From positions 1 through 16,171 of the forward strand of contig JBGURX010000050.1 of assembly GCA_045132235.1 (NCBI GenBank): a stretch of 16,171 nt of DNA. The letters run 5' to 3'. Source of the stretch: UBA1756 sp045132235 (lineage in GTDB: Bacteria; Bacteroidota; Bacteroidia; Bacteroidales; WCHB1-69). The first letter of the stretch is position 1, and the number at the start of each line of letters is the position of its first letter. A program made the translations under genes and the position numbers. Of this stretch, positions 1 to 5,399 are shown one piece after another. The notes below the pieces were generated by a model, which worked only from the letters and a program-made list of their open reading frames with translations, ran no database searches and was not told where the DNA came from.

Positions 1-121
1 AAAAGAACAGTCTATAATCCTCTTGTTTCAATGGAGTTTCATACTCAATACGAATCTCTCGTTTGCAACCTGAAAGCAAAAATGCACTTGCACAAATTAT
101 TAAACAACAAATTTTCTTCAT
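1..121 (-). CDS. Partial lipoprotein gene, 5' end only (runs off left edge)
   Basis: Reading the minus strand from an ATG at 121 gives 40 uninterrupted codons up to the window edge. The peptide begins MKKICCLIICASAFLLSGCK, a Lys-rich start, a hydrophobic stretch and the lipobox LSGC with Cys19 as the predicted lipidated residue. Signal peptidase II processing and membrane anchoring are therefore likely. The start lies 15 bp after the stop of the secreted-protein gene ending at 137, so it is probably the next gene of the same minus-strand operon. The visible 21 residues of mature protein (charged, starting KREIRIEYETP) do not identify a family. An AT-rich inverted repeat sits in the short gap upstream. 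The remainder lies outside the window, so function is unknown. Confidence 0.72.
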   Translation of the reverse strand, partial: MKKICCLIICASAFLLSGCKREIRIEYETPLKQEDYRLFF

Positions 122-136
122 GGAATTTTATCTTGG

Positions 137-667
137 TTAAAATTCTATACCTTCCGTTTTCTTTATCATTTGGAATTTCCCATCTATATATTGGAATTCC
201 CATACCGAAGGAAAGATACTGTCATCTATGTTTTCATACGCGGGGTCGCGTTCGATATGTCGTCCAACAACTGTACAATACTCATCCGAATCATGAATGA
301 ACGGCATCGGAGGCCAATAAGTTCCCGCATTGGAGATGAGAAGCCGCACAAATCGTCCCCCTATTCTAAGGTATTCTGGCGGGAAATCCCCGATCCACTG
401 CTCGTCCATAAAAACGGTGTCGTTTCGATAATGAGATAATCCTGCGCGGAACTTGCACGACAACATGCTGTCGGATATGACAATTTTCATGGTATAGACC
501 AGTGAATCATGGTAATACGAATGCTTCTTCTCTTCCGTGATAAACTGATGGAATATCTCCTCCAATTGTTTCGAATCAGAATGGTATATCTTGGAAGAAA
601 CAACGCTTTGTCCCCAATGTGTACTGGCGAGCAGTAGTAATGTCAAAACAATAACGGCTTTTTTCAT
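137..667 (-). CDS. Hypothetical secreted protein, candidate partner (immunity) of the second Rhs tip
   Basis: This is a 176-residue protein starting at ATG 667. Residues 1-20 form a clear signal peptide (MKKAVIVLTLLLLASTHWGQ) with a probable cleavage next to WGQ. There is no lipobox Cys, so a soluble periplasmic or outer-surface protein is expected. The mature part is mixed alpha/beta in character, rich in aromatic and acidic residues, with only a few Cys, and I do not recognise a family. The start is 6 bp downstream of the stop of the Rhs-tip gene at 674, which suggests translational coupling. That is the usual toxin-then-immunity arrangement of Rhs C-terminal cassettes, so an immunity role is a reasonable guess from position only. 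The exported location would be unusual for an Rhs immunity protein and would mean that the toxin acts outside the cytoplasm. Confidence 0.75.
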   Translation of the reverse strand: MKKAVIVLTLLLLASTHWGQSVVSSKIYHSDSKQLEEIFHQFITEEKKHSYYHDSLVYTMKIVISDSMLSCKFRAGLSHYRNDTVFMDEQWIGDFPPEYLRIGGRFVRLLISNAGTYWPPMPFIHDSDEYCTVVGRHIERDPAYENIDDSIFPSVWEFQYIDGKFQMIKKTEGIEF

Positions 668-673
668 ACGAAT

Positions 674-1204
674 TCATTTTTGGAGAGAGGAAGGGCACCT
701 TATTTTTAATGGCTTATAGTATGTATCTTGATTATATTCTGTATACCCTTTGTCTCGTGTATAGATATAGCTTTTCAAGCCAGGTCTGCTCCTGACCATT
801 TGTATGTCGCCACTATTGTCGTCAATGCCTGACGGCAAATTGATACTTTTCCCCTTGTCATCTACAATACGAAATTGGTCGACCATGTCATCTTCAATAT
901 GGTTGATAATATTCCCGCACTCATCGAGTTCCCATATATCTCTCCCATCCTCATCCACCAACTTCACCGGGTTGTTCGCACAATATGCGTATGGAGAGGT
1001 CGAAGGGTACTTGTCGGACATCGGGTCAACCGAGAGCCAAATAGAGAGGTCGGGGGTTCCGGCAAAGCCGGAATGGCGGTGCCGCGCCGAGGGAGGTGAA
1101 AATTGAAAACTGAAAATGGAAAGGTTGTGAAAATAGGCGGAATGTACAATTGACAATGAACAATGTACAATGGGCGGGGATGCGAAGGTTTTGTGGACGG
1201 GCAT
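674..1204 (-). CDS. Orphan Rhs core tip with short variable C-terminus (truncated)
   Basis: The frame is open from 1267, but a -7 promoter element lies at 1244-1251, so the ATG at 1204 is the more likely start (176 residues). About 50 N-terminal residues are encoded by heptamer repeats and a 44-nt repeated element and look non-native. Then comes the end of an Rhs/YD core: LSIWLSVDPMSDKYP, YAYCANNPVKLVDEDGRDIW. The roughly 85 residues that follow (starting ELDECGNIINHIEDD) are the variable C-terminus and resemble no toxin I can name. No YD repeats and no signal peptide are present, so this is a 3' cassette separated from a full-length Rhs gene. It may be a silent donor for tip exchange or a pseudogene. 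The following secreted-protein gene starts 6 bp after the stop. The Rhs-tip identity is firm; expression and activity are uncertain. Confidence 0.7.
   Translation of the reverse strand: MPVHKTFASPPIVHCSLSIVHSAYFHNLSIFSFQFSPPSARHRHSGFAGTPDLSIWLSVDPMSDKYPSTSPYAYCANNPVKLVDEDGRDIWELDECGNIINHIEDDMVDQFRIVDDKGKSINLPSGIDDNSGDIQMVRSRPGLKSYIYTRDKGYTEYNQDTYYKPLKIRCPSSLQK
1055..1098 (-). repeat. 44-nt repeated element, copy A, with inverted repeat
   Basis: These 44 bases match 2855-2898 at 43 positions; the only difference is at 1065. The element contains a perfect 7-bp inverted repeat TTCCGGC/GCCGGAA (1057-1073) around a 3-nt loop. It lies just 5' (in the direction of Rhs transcription) of the surviving Rhs core. 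The core sequence next to it is only about 67-68% identical between the two cassettes over 90 bp. The element could be a mobile hairpin repeat or a recombination boundary; its function is not known. Confidence 0.8.
1098..1125. repeat. Degenerate 7-bp tandem repeat (GAAAATT-type, 4 units)
   Basis: Four consecutive heptamers are read on the plus strand: GAAAATT, GAAAACT, GAAAATG, GAAAGGT. They start at the right-hand end of the 44-nt element copy A, overlapping its last base. Such short A/T-rich heptamer runs look like non-coding spacer. Their presence inside the open frame of the Rhs tip argues that the 5' part of that frame is not native protein sequence. Confidence 0.65.
1142..1172. repeat. 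Degenerate 7-bp tandem repeat (ATGTACA-type, 4.4 units)
   Basis: Consecutive heptamers on the plus strand are ATGTACA, ATTGACA, ATGAACA, ATGTACA, then ATG. The period is the same 7 bp as the neighbouring GAAAATT-type run, but the unit differs. The run lies between the promoter-like element at 1244-1251 and the Rhs core on the minus strand. Confidence 0.7.
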
Positions 1205-1243
1205 GGCGGCGGTAATTTGTTGATTCGTTGAGGATTGACGGGG

Positions 1244-1251
1244 CAAAGATA
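1244..1251 (-). promoter_or_regulatory. -7 promoter element TATCTTTG upstream of second Rhs tip
   Basis: This is a perfect match to the Bacteroidota -7 consensus TAnnTTTG on the minus strand, in the gap after the secreted-protein gene ending at 1283. Transcription would begin near 1237, so the ATG at 1204 fits better than the upstream end of the open frame at 1267. No convincing -33 TTG was seen at the expected spacing. Confidence 0.5.
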
Positions 1252-1282
1252 GTGTTATTTCACCCAAAGATGGTCAATCATT

Positions 1283-2059
1283 TCAATCTTCTAAAATATA
1301 TTCCCTTTTCATAAAAACAATTTTATTCTTTCCTTTTTTACGAATGATAGCTTTATCATACCTCTTGTAGGTCAAGAATAAATAATCAAATTGTGGAATG
1401 TTAATCGTATATACATTGTCACGTGACACGTCAACTTTAATACGCGTGTTTGCAAATGGATAGCGTCGCTTTAGTATTGTATCACCGGAATCAGGATTCC
1501 AATAAATCTTTATCCTGATTTCTTTGATAAAGACTTCCTGCGGCTTGTAAGAAGAAACTCTGGCCTCACAAACTTGTTGATGCGATTGATTAAAATCTCT
1601 TTCAAACGCACGGCTTATGGAATCCTCAGCACAAACGATTTGGAAATCATAACAATAAATATGATAAACATGACCTATCGGATCGGCGTCCATTGCCGAT
1701 CCCACATTGGGGGCGCTAATGGCGTACAACAAACTTTCGTAGGGTGATTTGACGTTAATGATTAAACTGTCCACAGGCTGATACAAGCTGCTTATTTCGG
1801 AATTGATGGTGAGCGAGTCGGAAAACATGATACTGGAATCAGAAGATATAATGAACTTCCTTTTGGTCTCCCAGTATCTGCCCCAACTCACTCTGCCCCA
1901 AAATCCACGGACTGTACTCTCATTGAATACTCCAGTTTTTCCAAAATAAAAGGAATGAATAGGGCGATAAGCAGTGTAACACCTCGGGGAGTCTTGCCCA
2001 TAGCAGTTAGATATCACAAGCGTAACAAGTATCAAAAGAATAAAAAGACGATGTTTCAT
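1283..2059 (-). CDS. Hypothetical secreted protein, candidate partner (immunity) of the metallopeptidase Rhs tip
   Basis: From ATG 2059 this encodes 258 residues beginning MKHRLFILLILVTLVISN, a typical signal peptide with a likely cleavage after CYG or CYGQ. A GTG at 2071 in the same frame would add four residues but gives a poorer signal start. The Cys at the end of the hydrophobic stretch follows Asn and is a weak lipobox at best. The mature protein is beta-rich with many Tyr, Ser and Ile residues and a basic C-terminal segment (YKRYDKAIIRKKGKNK). I recognise no family. The start is 15 bp after the stop of the HESKH-containing Rhs tip, so it may be its cognate immunity or inhibitor protein. 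That role is inferred from gene order only. Confidence 0.72.
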   Translation of the reverse strand: MKHRLFILLILVTLVISNCYGQDSPRCYTAYRPIHSFYFGKTGVFNESTVRGFWGRVSWGRYWETKRKFIISSDSSIMFSDSLTINSEISSLYQPVDSLIINVKSPYESLLYAISAPNVGSAMDADPIGHVYHIYCYDFQIVCAEDSISRAFERDFNQSHQQVCEARVSSYKPQEVFIKEIRIKIYWNPDSGDTILKRRYPFANTRIKVDVSRDNVYTINIPQFDYLFLTYKRYDKAIIRKKGKNKIVFMKREYILED

Positions 2060-2074
2060 AACAACTATCACAAT

Positions 2075-2962
2075 TTAGTTATCATATATTCCCATATCTC
2101 CATTGATGTGTGAAATCCAGAAAGCTGGCTTGAGTTGACCGTTGAAAAAATCTGATGGATCAAAAGCGAATTCAGACCTGTAAGCTCTTCTCTCAATCGC
2201 CTGCTTATATTGATTCAATTGTTCGGGCGTTGCATCTTCTGTTCTGGCAGTCCCAAGTACTTTTGAACCATTGGTTTTTGTAATCAAACCAAATATTAAT
2301 CCAACCTGGCCATCAAAGACACCAGAGAGCCAATCTTGTATATGTTTTGACTCATGCCAAAATGTATTGAGGTCGTCTCCAAGTATACTTATTTCTGATT
2401 TATAAATAGTTCCTCTTTCACCAAGAATGCTAAATTTAAAAAATGGGAATAACGCTTTATAGATAGTCCTTATCCCTCCCCATTCAACATATCCTCCGTC
2501 TTCACTCGATTTGAAATGGAAAAGATAATCGGTGTTAGAACCCATATTCTGCAATCCTTCAATTCCTTCCGATAAGTAAGAATTCCTTTCTTCTAATTCG
2601 TTAATCAAGAATTCACGAGCGTTGCTTTTGGGCACGAAAAATTTAAGTATATTGATAAGTCGTGTGTTTTTTACTATTGACAACTGTGCTAATTTTATCA
2701 TATCATTGGCTTTCGCTTCATCATCTGCTGTTTTCCATTCCCTCCCATCCGGGTCCACCAGCCGCACCGGATTGTTGGCACAATACACGTACGGACTCAC
2801 TCCGGGGTACTTGTCCGCCAGCGGATCCACACTCAGCCAGATGGAGAGGGCGGAGGTTCCGGCAGAGCCGGAATGGCGGTGCCGCGCCGAGGGAGGTGGC
2901 GGGGATGCGGGGGTGGAAGTGGGCAGGCGGGCGGGCATAGGTGGGATTGTTTTGCGGGACAT
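2075..2962 (-). CDS. Orphan Rhs core tip with predicted zinc-metallopeptidase C-terminus
   Basis: From ATG 2962 this gives 295 residues; the frame is open from ATG 3076 but would then overlap the upstream gene by 88 bp. After a Pro-rich, probably non-native start and the 44-nt repeat comes the Rhs core end: LSIWLSVDPLADKYP, YVYCANNPVRLVDPDGREW (about residues 39-75). The roughly 220-residue C-terminus carries HESKHIQDW (residues 203-211), an HExxH zinc-binding motif followed by IQ. About 54 residues after the HExxH comes ERRAYRSEF (257-265), whose Glu could be the third zinc ligand as in gluzincins. The nearby FFKFSILGE and TIYKSEISILGDD segments fit the beta-strand region before such a helix. 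The predicted activity is proteolysis in a competitor or in the envelope. YD repeats and a secretion signal are absent, so delivery would need recombination onto a full-length Rhs gene. A secreted candidate immunity gene follows 15 bp downstream. Confidence 0.75.
   Translation of the reverse strand: MSRKTIPPMPARLPTSTPASPPPPSARHRHSGSAGTSALSIWLSVDPLADKYPGVSPYVYCANNPVRLVDPDGREWKTADDEAKANDMIKLAQLSIVKNTRLINILKFFVPKSNAREFLINELEERNSYLSEGIEGLQNMGSNTDYLFHFKSSEDGGYVEWGGIRTIYKALFPFFKFSILGERGTIYKSEISILGDDLNTFWHESKHIQDWLSGVFDGQVGLIFGLITKTNGSKVLGTARTEDATPEQLNQYKQAIERRAYRSEFAFDPSDFFNGQLKPAFWISHINGDMGIYDN
2855..2898 (-). repeat. 44-nt repeated element, copy B, with inverted repeat
   Basis: This is the second copy of the element at 1055-1098, with one mismatch at 2865. 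The 7-bp inverted repeat TTCCGGC/GCCGGAA is intact at 2857-2873. Copies A and B are offset by exactly 1800 bp, and each sits at the 5' edge of the surviving Rhs core of its cassette. To the right of the copies the sequences diverge completely: heptamer repeats beside copy A, GC-rich Pro codons beside copy B. Confidence 0.8.
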
Positions 2963-2988
2963 GGGTGGTGAACTGTTGTGGTCTGATT

Positions 2989-3540
2989 TTAAAAAAAAGC
3001 ATCTGTAAATACAAAGTTTTTCCAATGAATTTTCTTGCCTTTCTTCTCCTTGATAGCACTTCCCCAACTTCCCCATCGCCAGTAAAACAAATATTTATCT
3101 TTCTTCTTGTTCAATGTTATGATTTCACAAATTAAAAGCTCATTAGGATACTTAAAGAATTCTTCAATTATGAATAATGGGAACTGGATGACATATTTTC
3201 TTTTTTCTATATGCTGTCTCCCTATGAGCCGGTCAATGTCAAAGCACAATTGAATTGAAATTGTTGGGGATTCATTCTCTATCAGCGAATGTGACTTTAT
3301 GCAATTTGATAGCTTATTATTTGCATCAATGAATCGAAGGTGCCCCATGTTGTAAATAATTCCTATGGTGTCCTTATCCTCTTCACCAAAAATGCACTCG
3401 CCTTGCAAATGTTCGAGGAAACGCTGGTCTATCAATGTGATACAGTATATTTCTTTCTCTTGTGCATCACATAACGGGCACAAACTGATGACGAACAGCA
3501 AGGTAACAAGTAGTATTCTCATAATCTTTGCATTATTCAT
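2989..3540 (-). CDS. Hypothetical secreted protein, first gene of the Rhs-tip operon
   Basis: ATG 3540 gives 183 residues; a second in-frame ATG at 3522 gives 177. A signal peptide follows (MRILLVTLLFVISLCPLCDAQ, counted from 3522) with cleavage likely at DAQ. ATG 3540 is preferred because GAAGGGAC precedes it and a -7 element (3575-3582) lies about 35 bp upstream. The frame continues upstream to a TTG at 3633, but that part lies before the promoter and inside the tRNA terminator. The mature protein has several Cys and a basic, Lys/Trp-rich C-terminus (KEKKGKKIHWKNF). The family is not recognised. By size and export signal it resembles the partners of the two Rhs tips, so it may be an orphan immunity gene whose toxin has been lost. 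Confidence 0.72.
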   Translation of the reverse strand: MNNAKIMRILLVTLLFVISLCPLCDAQEKEIYCITLIDQRFLEHLQGECIFGEEDKDTIGIIYNMGHLRFIDANNKLSNCIKSHSLIENESPTISIQLCFDIDRLIGRQHIEKRKYVIQFPLFIIEEFFKYPNELLICEIITLNKKKDKYLFYWRWGSWGSAIKEKKGKKIHWKNFVFTDAFF

Positions 3541-3574
3541 TGTCCCTTCAACAGAATCTGAAAATATAACGGGG

Positions 3575-3582
3575 CAAAGGTA
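3575..3582 (-). promoter_or_regulatory. -7 promoter element TACCTTTG for the Rhs-tip operon
   Basis: This is a perfect TAnnTTTG match on the minus strand, 35 bp upstream of ATG 3540, with an expected transcription start near 3568. It lies just beyond the T-run of the tRNA terminator, so the operon would be transcribed independently of the tRNA. No clear -33 TTG was seen at 19-22 bp. Confidence 0.5.
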
Positions 3583-3620
3583 CGTATTATTTTCTAATCT
3601 GTAGTCCTCCCCCACAAACA

Positions 3621-3667
3621 AAAAAAAAAACAAAAAAAACCGGAACGCTTGATATTCAGTGTTCCGG
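3621..3667 (-). terminator. Rho-independent terminator of tRNA-Met
   Basis: On the minus strand a 7-bp stem CCGGAAC/GTTCCGG (3661-3667 with 3640-3646) closes a 14-nt loop. An almost unbroken T-run (complement of 3621-3639) follows directly. It lies about 11 bp beyond the 3' end of the tRNA gene and is the clearest terminator in the window. Confidence 0.85.
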
Positions 3668-3677
3668 CTGTTTTGTG

Positions 3678-3751
3678 TGGCGGGATCGAGAGTTGAACTC
3701 GAGACCTCCGGGTTATGAATCCGACGCTCTAACCAACTGAGCTACCCCGCC
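3678..3751 (-). tRNA. tRNA-Met (anticodon CAU)
   Basis: The minus strand gives a 74-nt cloverleaf. The acceptor stem is GGCGGGG paired with TCCCGCC (one G-U at position 7), and the D arm is GCTC/GAGC. The anticodon loop TTCATAA has CAT at 34-36, the variable loop is AGGTC, and the T arm is TCGAG/CTCGA with loop TTCAACT. The discriminator base is A, and CCA is not encoded (the next bases are CAC). The sequence is of the elongator-Met type. A tRNA-Ile2 that is read as AUA after lysidine modification also has a CAT anticodon gene and cannot be fully excluded. A TAnnTTTG element lies upstream and a strong terminator downstream. Its 3' end faces the Rhs block, a common position for integration of foreign DNA, although no integrase or repeated tRNA end is visible. 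Confidence 0.93.
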
Positions 3752-3767
3752 ATTCGTTTTGAGGGTG

Positions 3768-3775
3768 CAAAAATA
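3768..3775 (-). promoter_or_regulatory. -7 promoter element TATTTTTG for tRNA-Met
   Basis: This is a perfect TAnnTTTG match on the minus strand, 16 bp before the first base of the tRNA. The spacing fits a short leader that is trimmed by RNase P. A -33 TTG is not evident. Confidence 0.5.
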
Positions 3776-3855
3776 GCACTTTTTTCTTTGCCCACAGCCA
3801 CCCGAAGAAAATATTTTTTCAATTCAATATTTTATTAATAATCAATATTATACAC

Positions 3856-3880
3856 AAAATCCCAGCCTTTATTCCGCTGG
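3856..3880 (-). terminator. Weak candidate terminator after the LysE operon
   Basis: On the minus strand CCAGC (3876-3880) can pair with GCTGG (3862-3866) across a 9-nt loop, followed by GATTTTG. The stem is only 5 bp and the T-run short, so this is a weak candidate. It lies 74-98 bp beyond the LysE-family stop. The rest of the 3776-3953 gap is AT-rich with no other clear signal. Confidence 0.3.
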
Positions 3881-3953
3881 AAAACAATATTGAATGAAAT
3901 GTTTTTAAGGGAATTTTCGGGACAACACCGACAGGAAACGCGCAGCTGCCCTC

Positions 3954-4631
3954 CTACAGAAACACCATCTGGACAATCATCACCACACCCAGCACACAGA
4001 AAATAACGCCGATGATGCGGTTGACATAGTAAAACACCTTCGGAGTGACCATGGTTTTGATCTTGCCGGCAAAGTAGCTTTTCAGCATATCCACACAGAA
4101 AATGGTGGCCAGAATACAGCCGAAAAAGAAAATCTGCTCCTTGATATCGTTGTTGGCCGTCAGCGGCATGATTCCCATCCACAACACCCACGCCCCCGGA
4201 TTGATGAAGTTGAACAGAAATCCTTTCGACATGGGTTTCAGCACATTAAGGAAATTATGGCGGGGCAGCACAGGAGGCAGATTGTCGAGTTTGTCCATCT
4301 CATGGAAGCGGTTTTCCACCTGCTCGCGCTGCTTGTCGCTGACCGTATCGCGCTTGCTGAAAAAGGTCAACAGCCCGTAACCCACCAGCACACAGCCACA
4401 CACAATCCCGAAAACCATCTTCGCGATGGGATTTTCGAGCAGGGCGGCAAAACCCCACAGACAAAGGCCGATGAAGAGCATGTCGCTGAGGGCGATGCCG
4501 AGCGCAAAGAAGATGCCCGACTTGAAGCCTTTGGAAAGACTGGTCTGGATAATGCCGAACAAGGCGGCCCCGGGCGAAACAGAAATCGCCAGTCCGATGG
4601 GTATTGCCGACAAGAGGAGTTTCCAGATCAT
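3954..4631 (-). CDS. LysE/RhtB-family amino-acid exporter
   Basis: This is a multi-pass inner-membrane protein of 225 residues from ATG 4631 (a TTG two codons upstream at 4637 is less likely). The start IWKLLLSAIPIGLAISVSPG matches the LysE/RhtB pattern, in which the first helix ends in a conserved 'PGP/SPG' turn. Then come GFKSGIFFALGIALSDML and about five further hydrophobic helices. A charged cytoplasmic loop with KRDTVSDKQREQVENRFHEM sits at mid-protein. The segment MSKGFLFNFINPGAWVLWMG is also typical of the family. The usual length is about 200-225 residues, so the gene appears intact. Members export amino acids or related metabolites; the substrate cannot be read from sequence. It is the last gene of a three-gene operon, 12 bp after the outer-membrane protein gene. 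Confidence 0.88.
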   Translation of the reverse strand: MIWKLLLSAIPIGLAISVSPGAALFGIIQTSLSKGFKSGIFFALGIALSDMLFIGLCLWGFAALLENPIAKMVFGIVCGCVLVGYGLLTFFSKRDTVSDKQREQVENRFHEMDKLDNLPPVLPRHNFLNVLKPMSKGFLFNFINPGAWVLWMGIMPLTANNDIKEQIFFFGCILATIFCVDMLKSYFAGKIKTMVTPKVFYYVNRIIGVIFCVLGVVMIVQMVFL

Positions 4632-4643
4632 ATTCAATGTTTA

Positions 4644-5393
4644 CTATTCATAATTGCCTTTCCGTTTGCCGAAATGGTAGGCGATATAGGCACAAAGGTA
4701 AAAAGGTTTGGCCTTGTTGAAGGCCATCTGCTGCACGAAGGGGAACACCATGTCGATGGTGCCGCCCACCTCGATGGCATGAATGGTGTACTCGTCCCTG
4801 CTGAAGTCGAAGTTAAGGCCGGTCTTGAAATAGAAGCCGGGGCGCAACTGTGTGTTTCCCAGTCCTCTGTAGAAAGGCGCCCTGCACACGATGTTGTCGA
4901 TGTTGTGGTTCTCGGGATTGTAGCGCTCCACCGTATAGCCGGTGTAAAGACCGTTGTTGTCGAACTCCGCGATGTTGAGATAGACCGGCACCGCCAGTCC
5001 GAGCGAGAAACCGCCCGAGAGTGTGTAGCGGATGCGCACGCCGCCCCAATAGGGTTTCTGGTGGATGGTGCGCTGGTAGCCGTAGCCGCCGCGAAGGAAG
5101 AAAAGGTCGCACAACTTGCCGTATGCAAACGACTTGGAAACCGCGTAGTAGGAACGCGCCCTGACCGCCTTGTGGTGGAAATTGTACAGGAAATCCAATT
5201 CCCAGAAATGCTTGTCGTAGTAGGTGGGCGTGCGGCCGTGCTGAAAGCCCACCCCTCCCCCGTTGGTGTTGAGGAAGGCATTGACACTCCACTCCTTCAC
5301 AATCACTTTCTTCCACTCCACCTCGCCTACATCCTGACAGAATGCGCAGAAGGGAAGCAGGAGAAGCAAACCGACAAGGCCTCTCTTCAACAT
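4644..5393 (-). CDS. Hypothetical outer-membrane beta-barrel protein
   Basis: This protein has 249 residues with a signal peptide (MLKRGLVGLLLLLPFCAFCQ). The mature protein alternates polar and aromatic/hydrophobic residues in short strands rich in Gly, Tyr and Phe. Examples are VNAFLNTNGGGVGFQHG, FFLRGGYGYQRTIHQKPYWG, GGFSLGLAVPVYL and TIHAIEVGGTIDMVF, as expected for a small porin-like barrel. The end (AYIAYHFGKRKGNYE) has a last strand plus a short basic tail instead of a terminal Phe. No enzymatic motif is seen. It lies between a tiny lipoprotein gene (6 bp upstream) and the LysE exporter gene (12 bp downstream). This is an envelope operon in which the three products might act together, but that is inference. 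A specific family name is not assigned. Confidence 0.78.
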   Translation of the reverse strand: MLKRGLVGLLLLLPFCAFCQDVGEVEWKKVIVKEWSVNAFLNTNGGGVGFQHGRTPTYYDKHFWELDFLYNFHHKAVRARSYYAVSKSFAYGKLCDLFFLRGGYGYQRTIHQKPYWGGVRIRYTLSGGFSLGLAVPVYLNIAEFDNNGLYTGYTVERYNPENHNIDNIVCRAPFYRGLGNTQLRPGFYFKTGLNFDFSRDEYTIHAIEVGGTIDMVFPFVQQMAFNKAKPFYLCAYIAYHFGKRKGNYE

Positions 5394-5399
5394 GCGGAA

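Noticed and set aside
123..145. 8-bp perfect inverted repeat GAATTTTA/TAAAATTC over the stop codon at 137
   Set aside because: It is considered as a terminator, but it is purely AT-rich and no T-run follows on the minus strand. A lipoprotein gene starts immediately after it.
2721..3059. Alternative minus-strand frame (112 codons) across the Rhs core
   Set aside because: The Rhs core motif is in a different frame. This one is an Arg/Pro-rich shadow caused by the GC-rich core and 44-nt element.
2963..3076. N-terminal extension of the first Rhs tip to ATG 3076
   Set aside because: It would overlap the end of the upstream secreted-protein gene by 88 bp in another frame and adds no Rhs-like sequence. 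It remains possible if the two are translationally linked.
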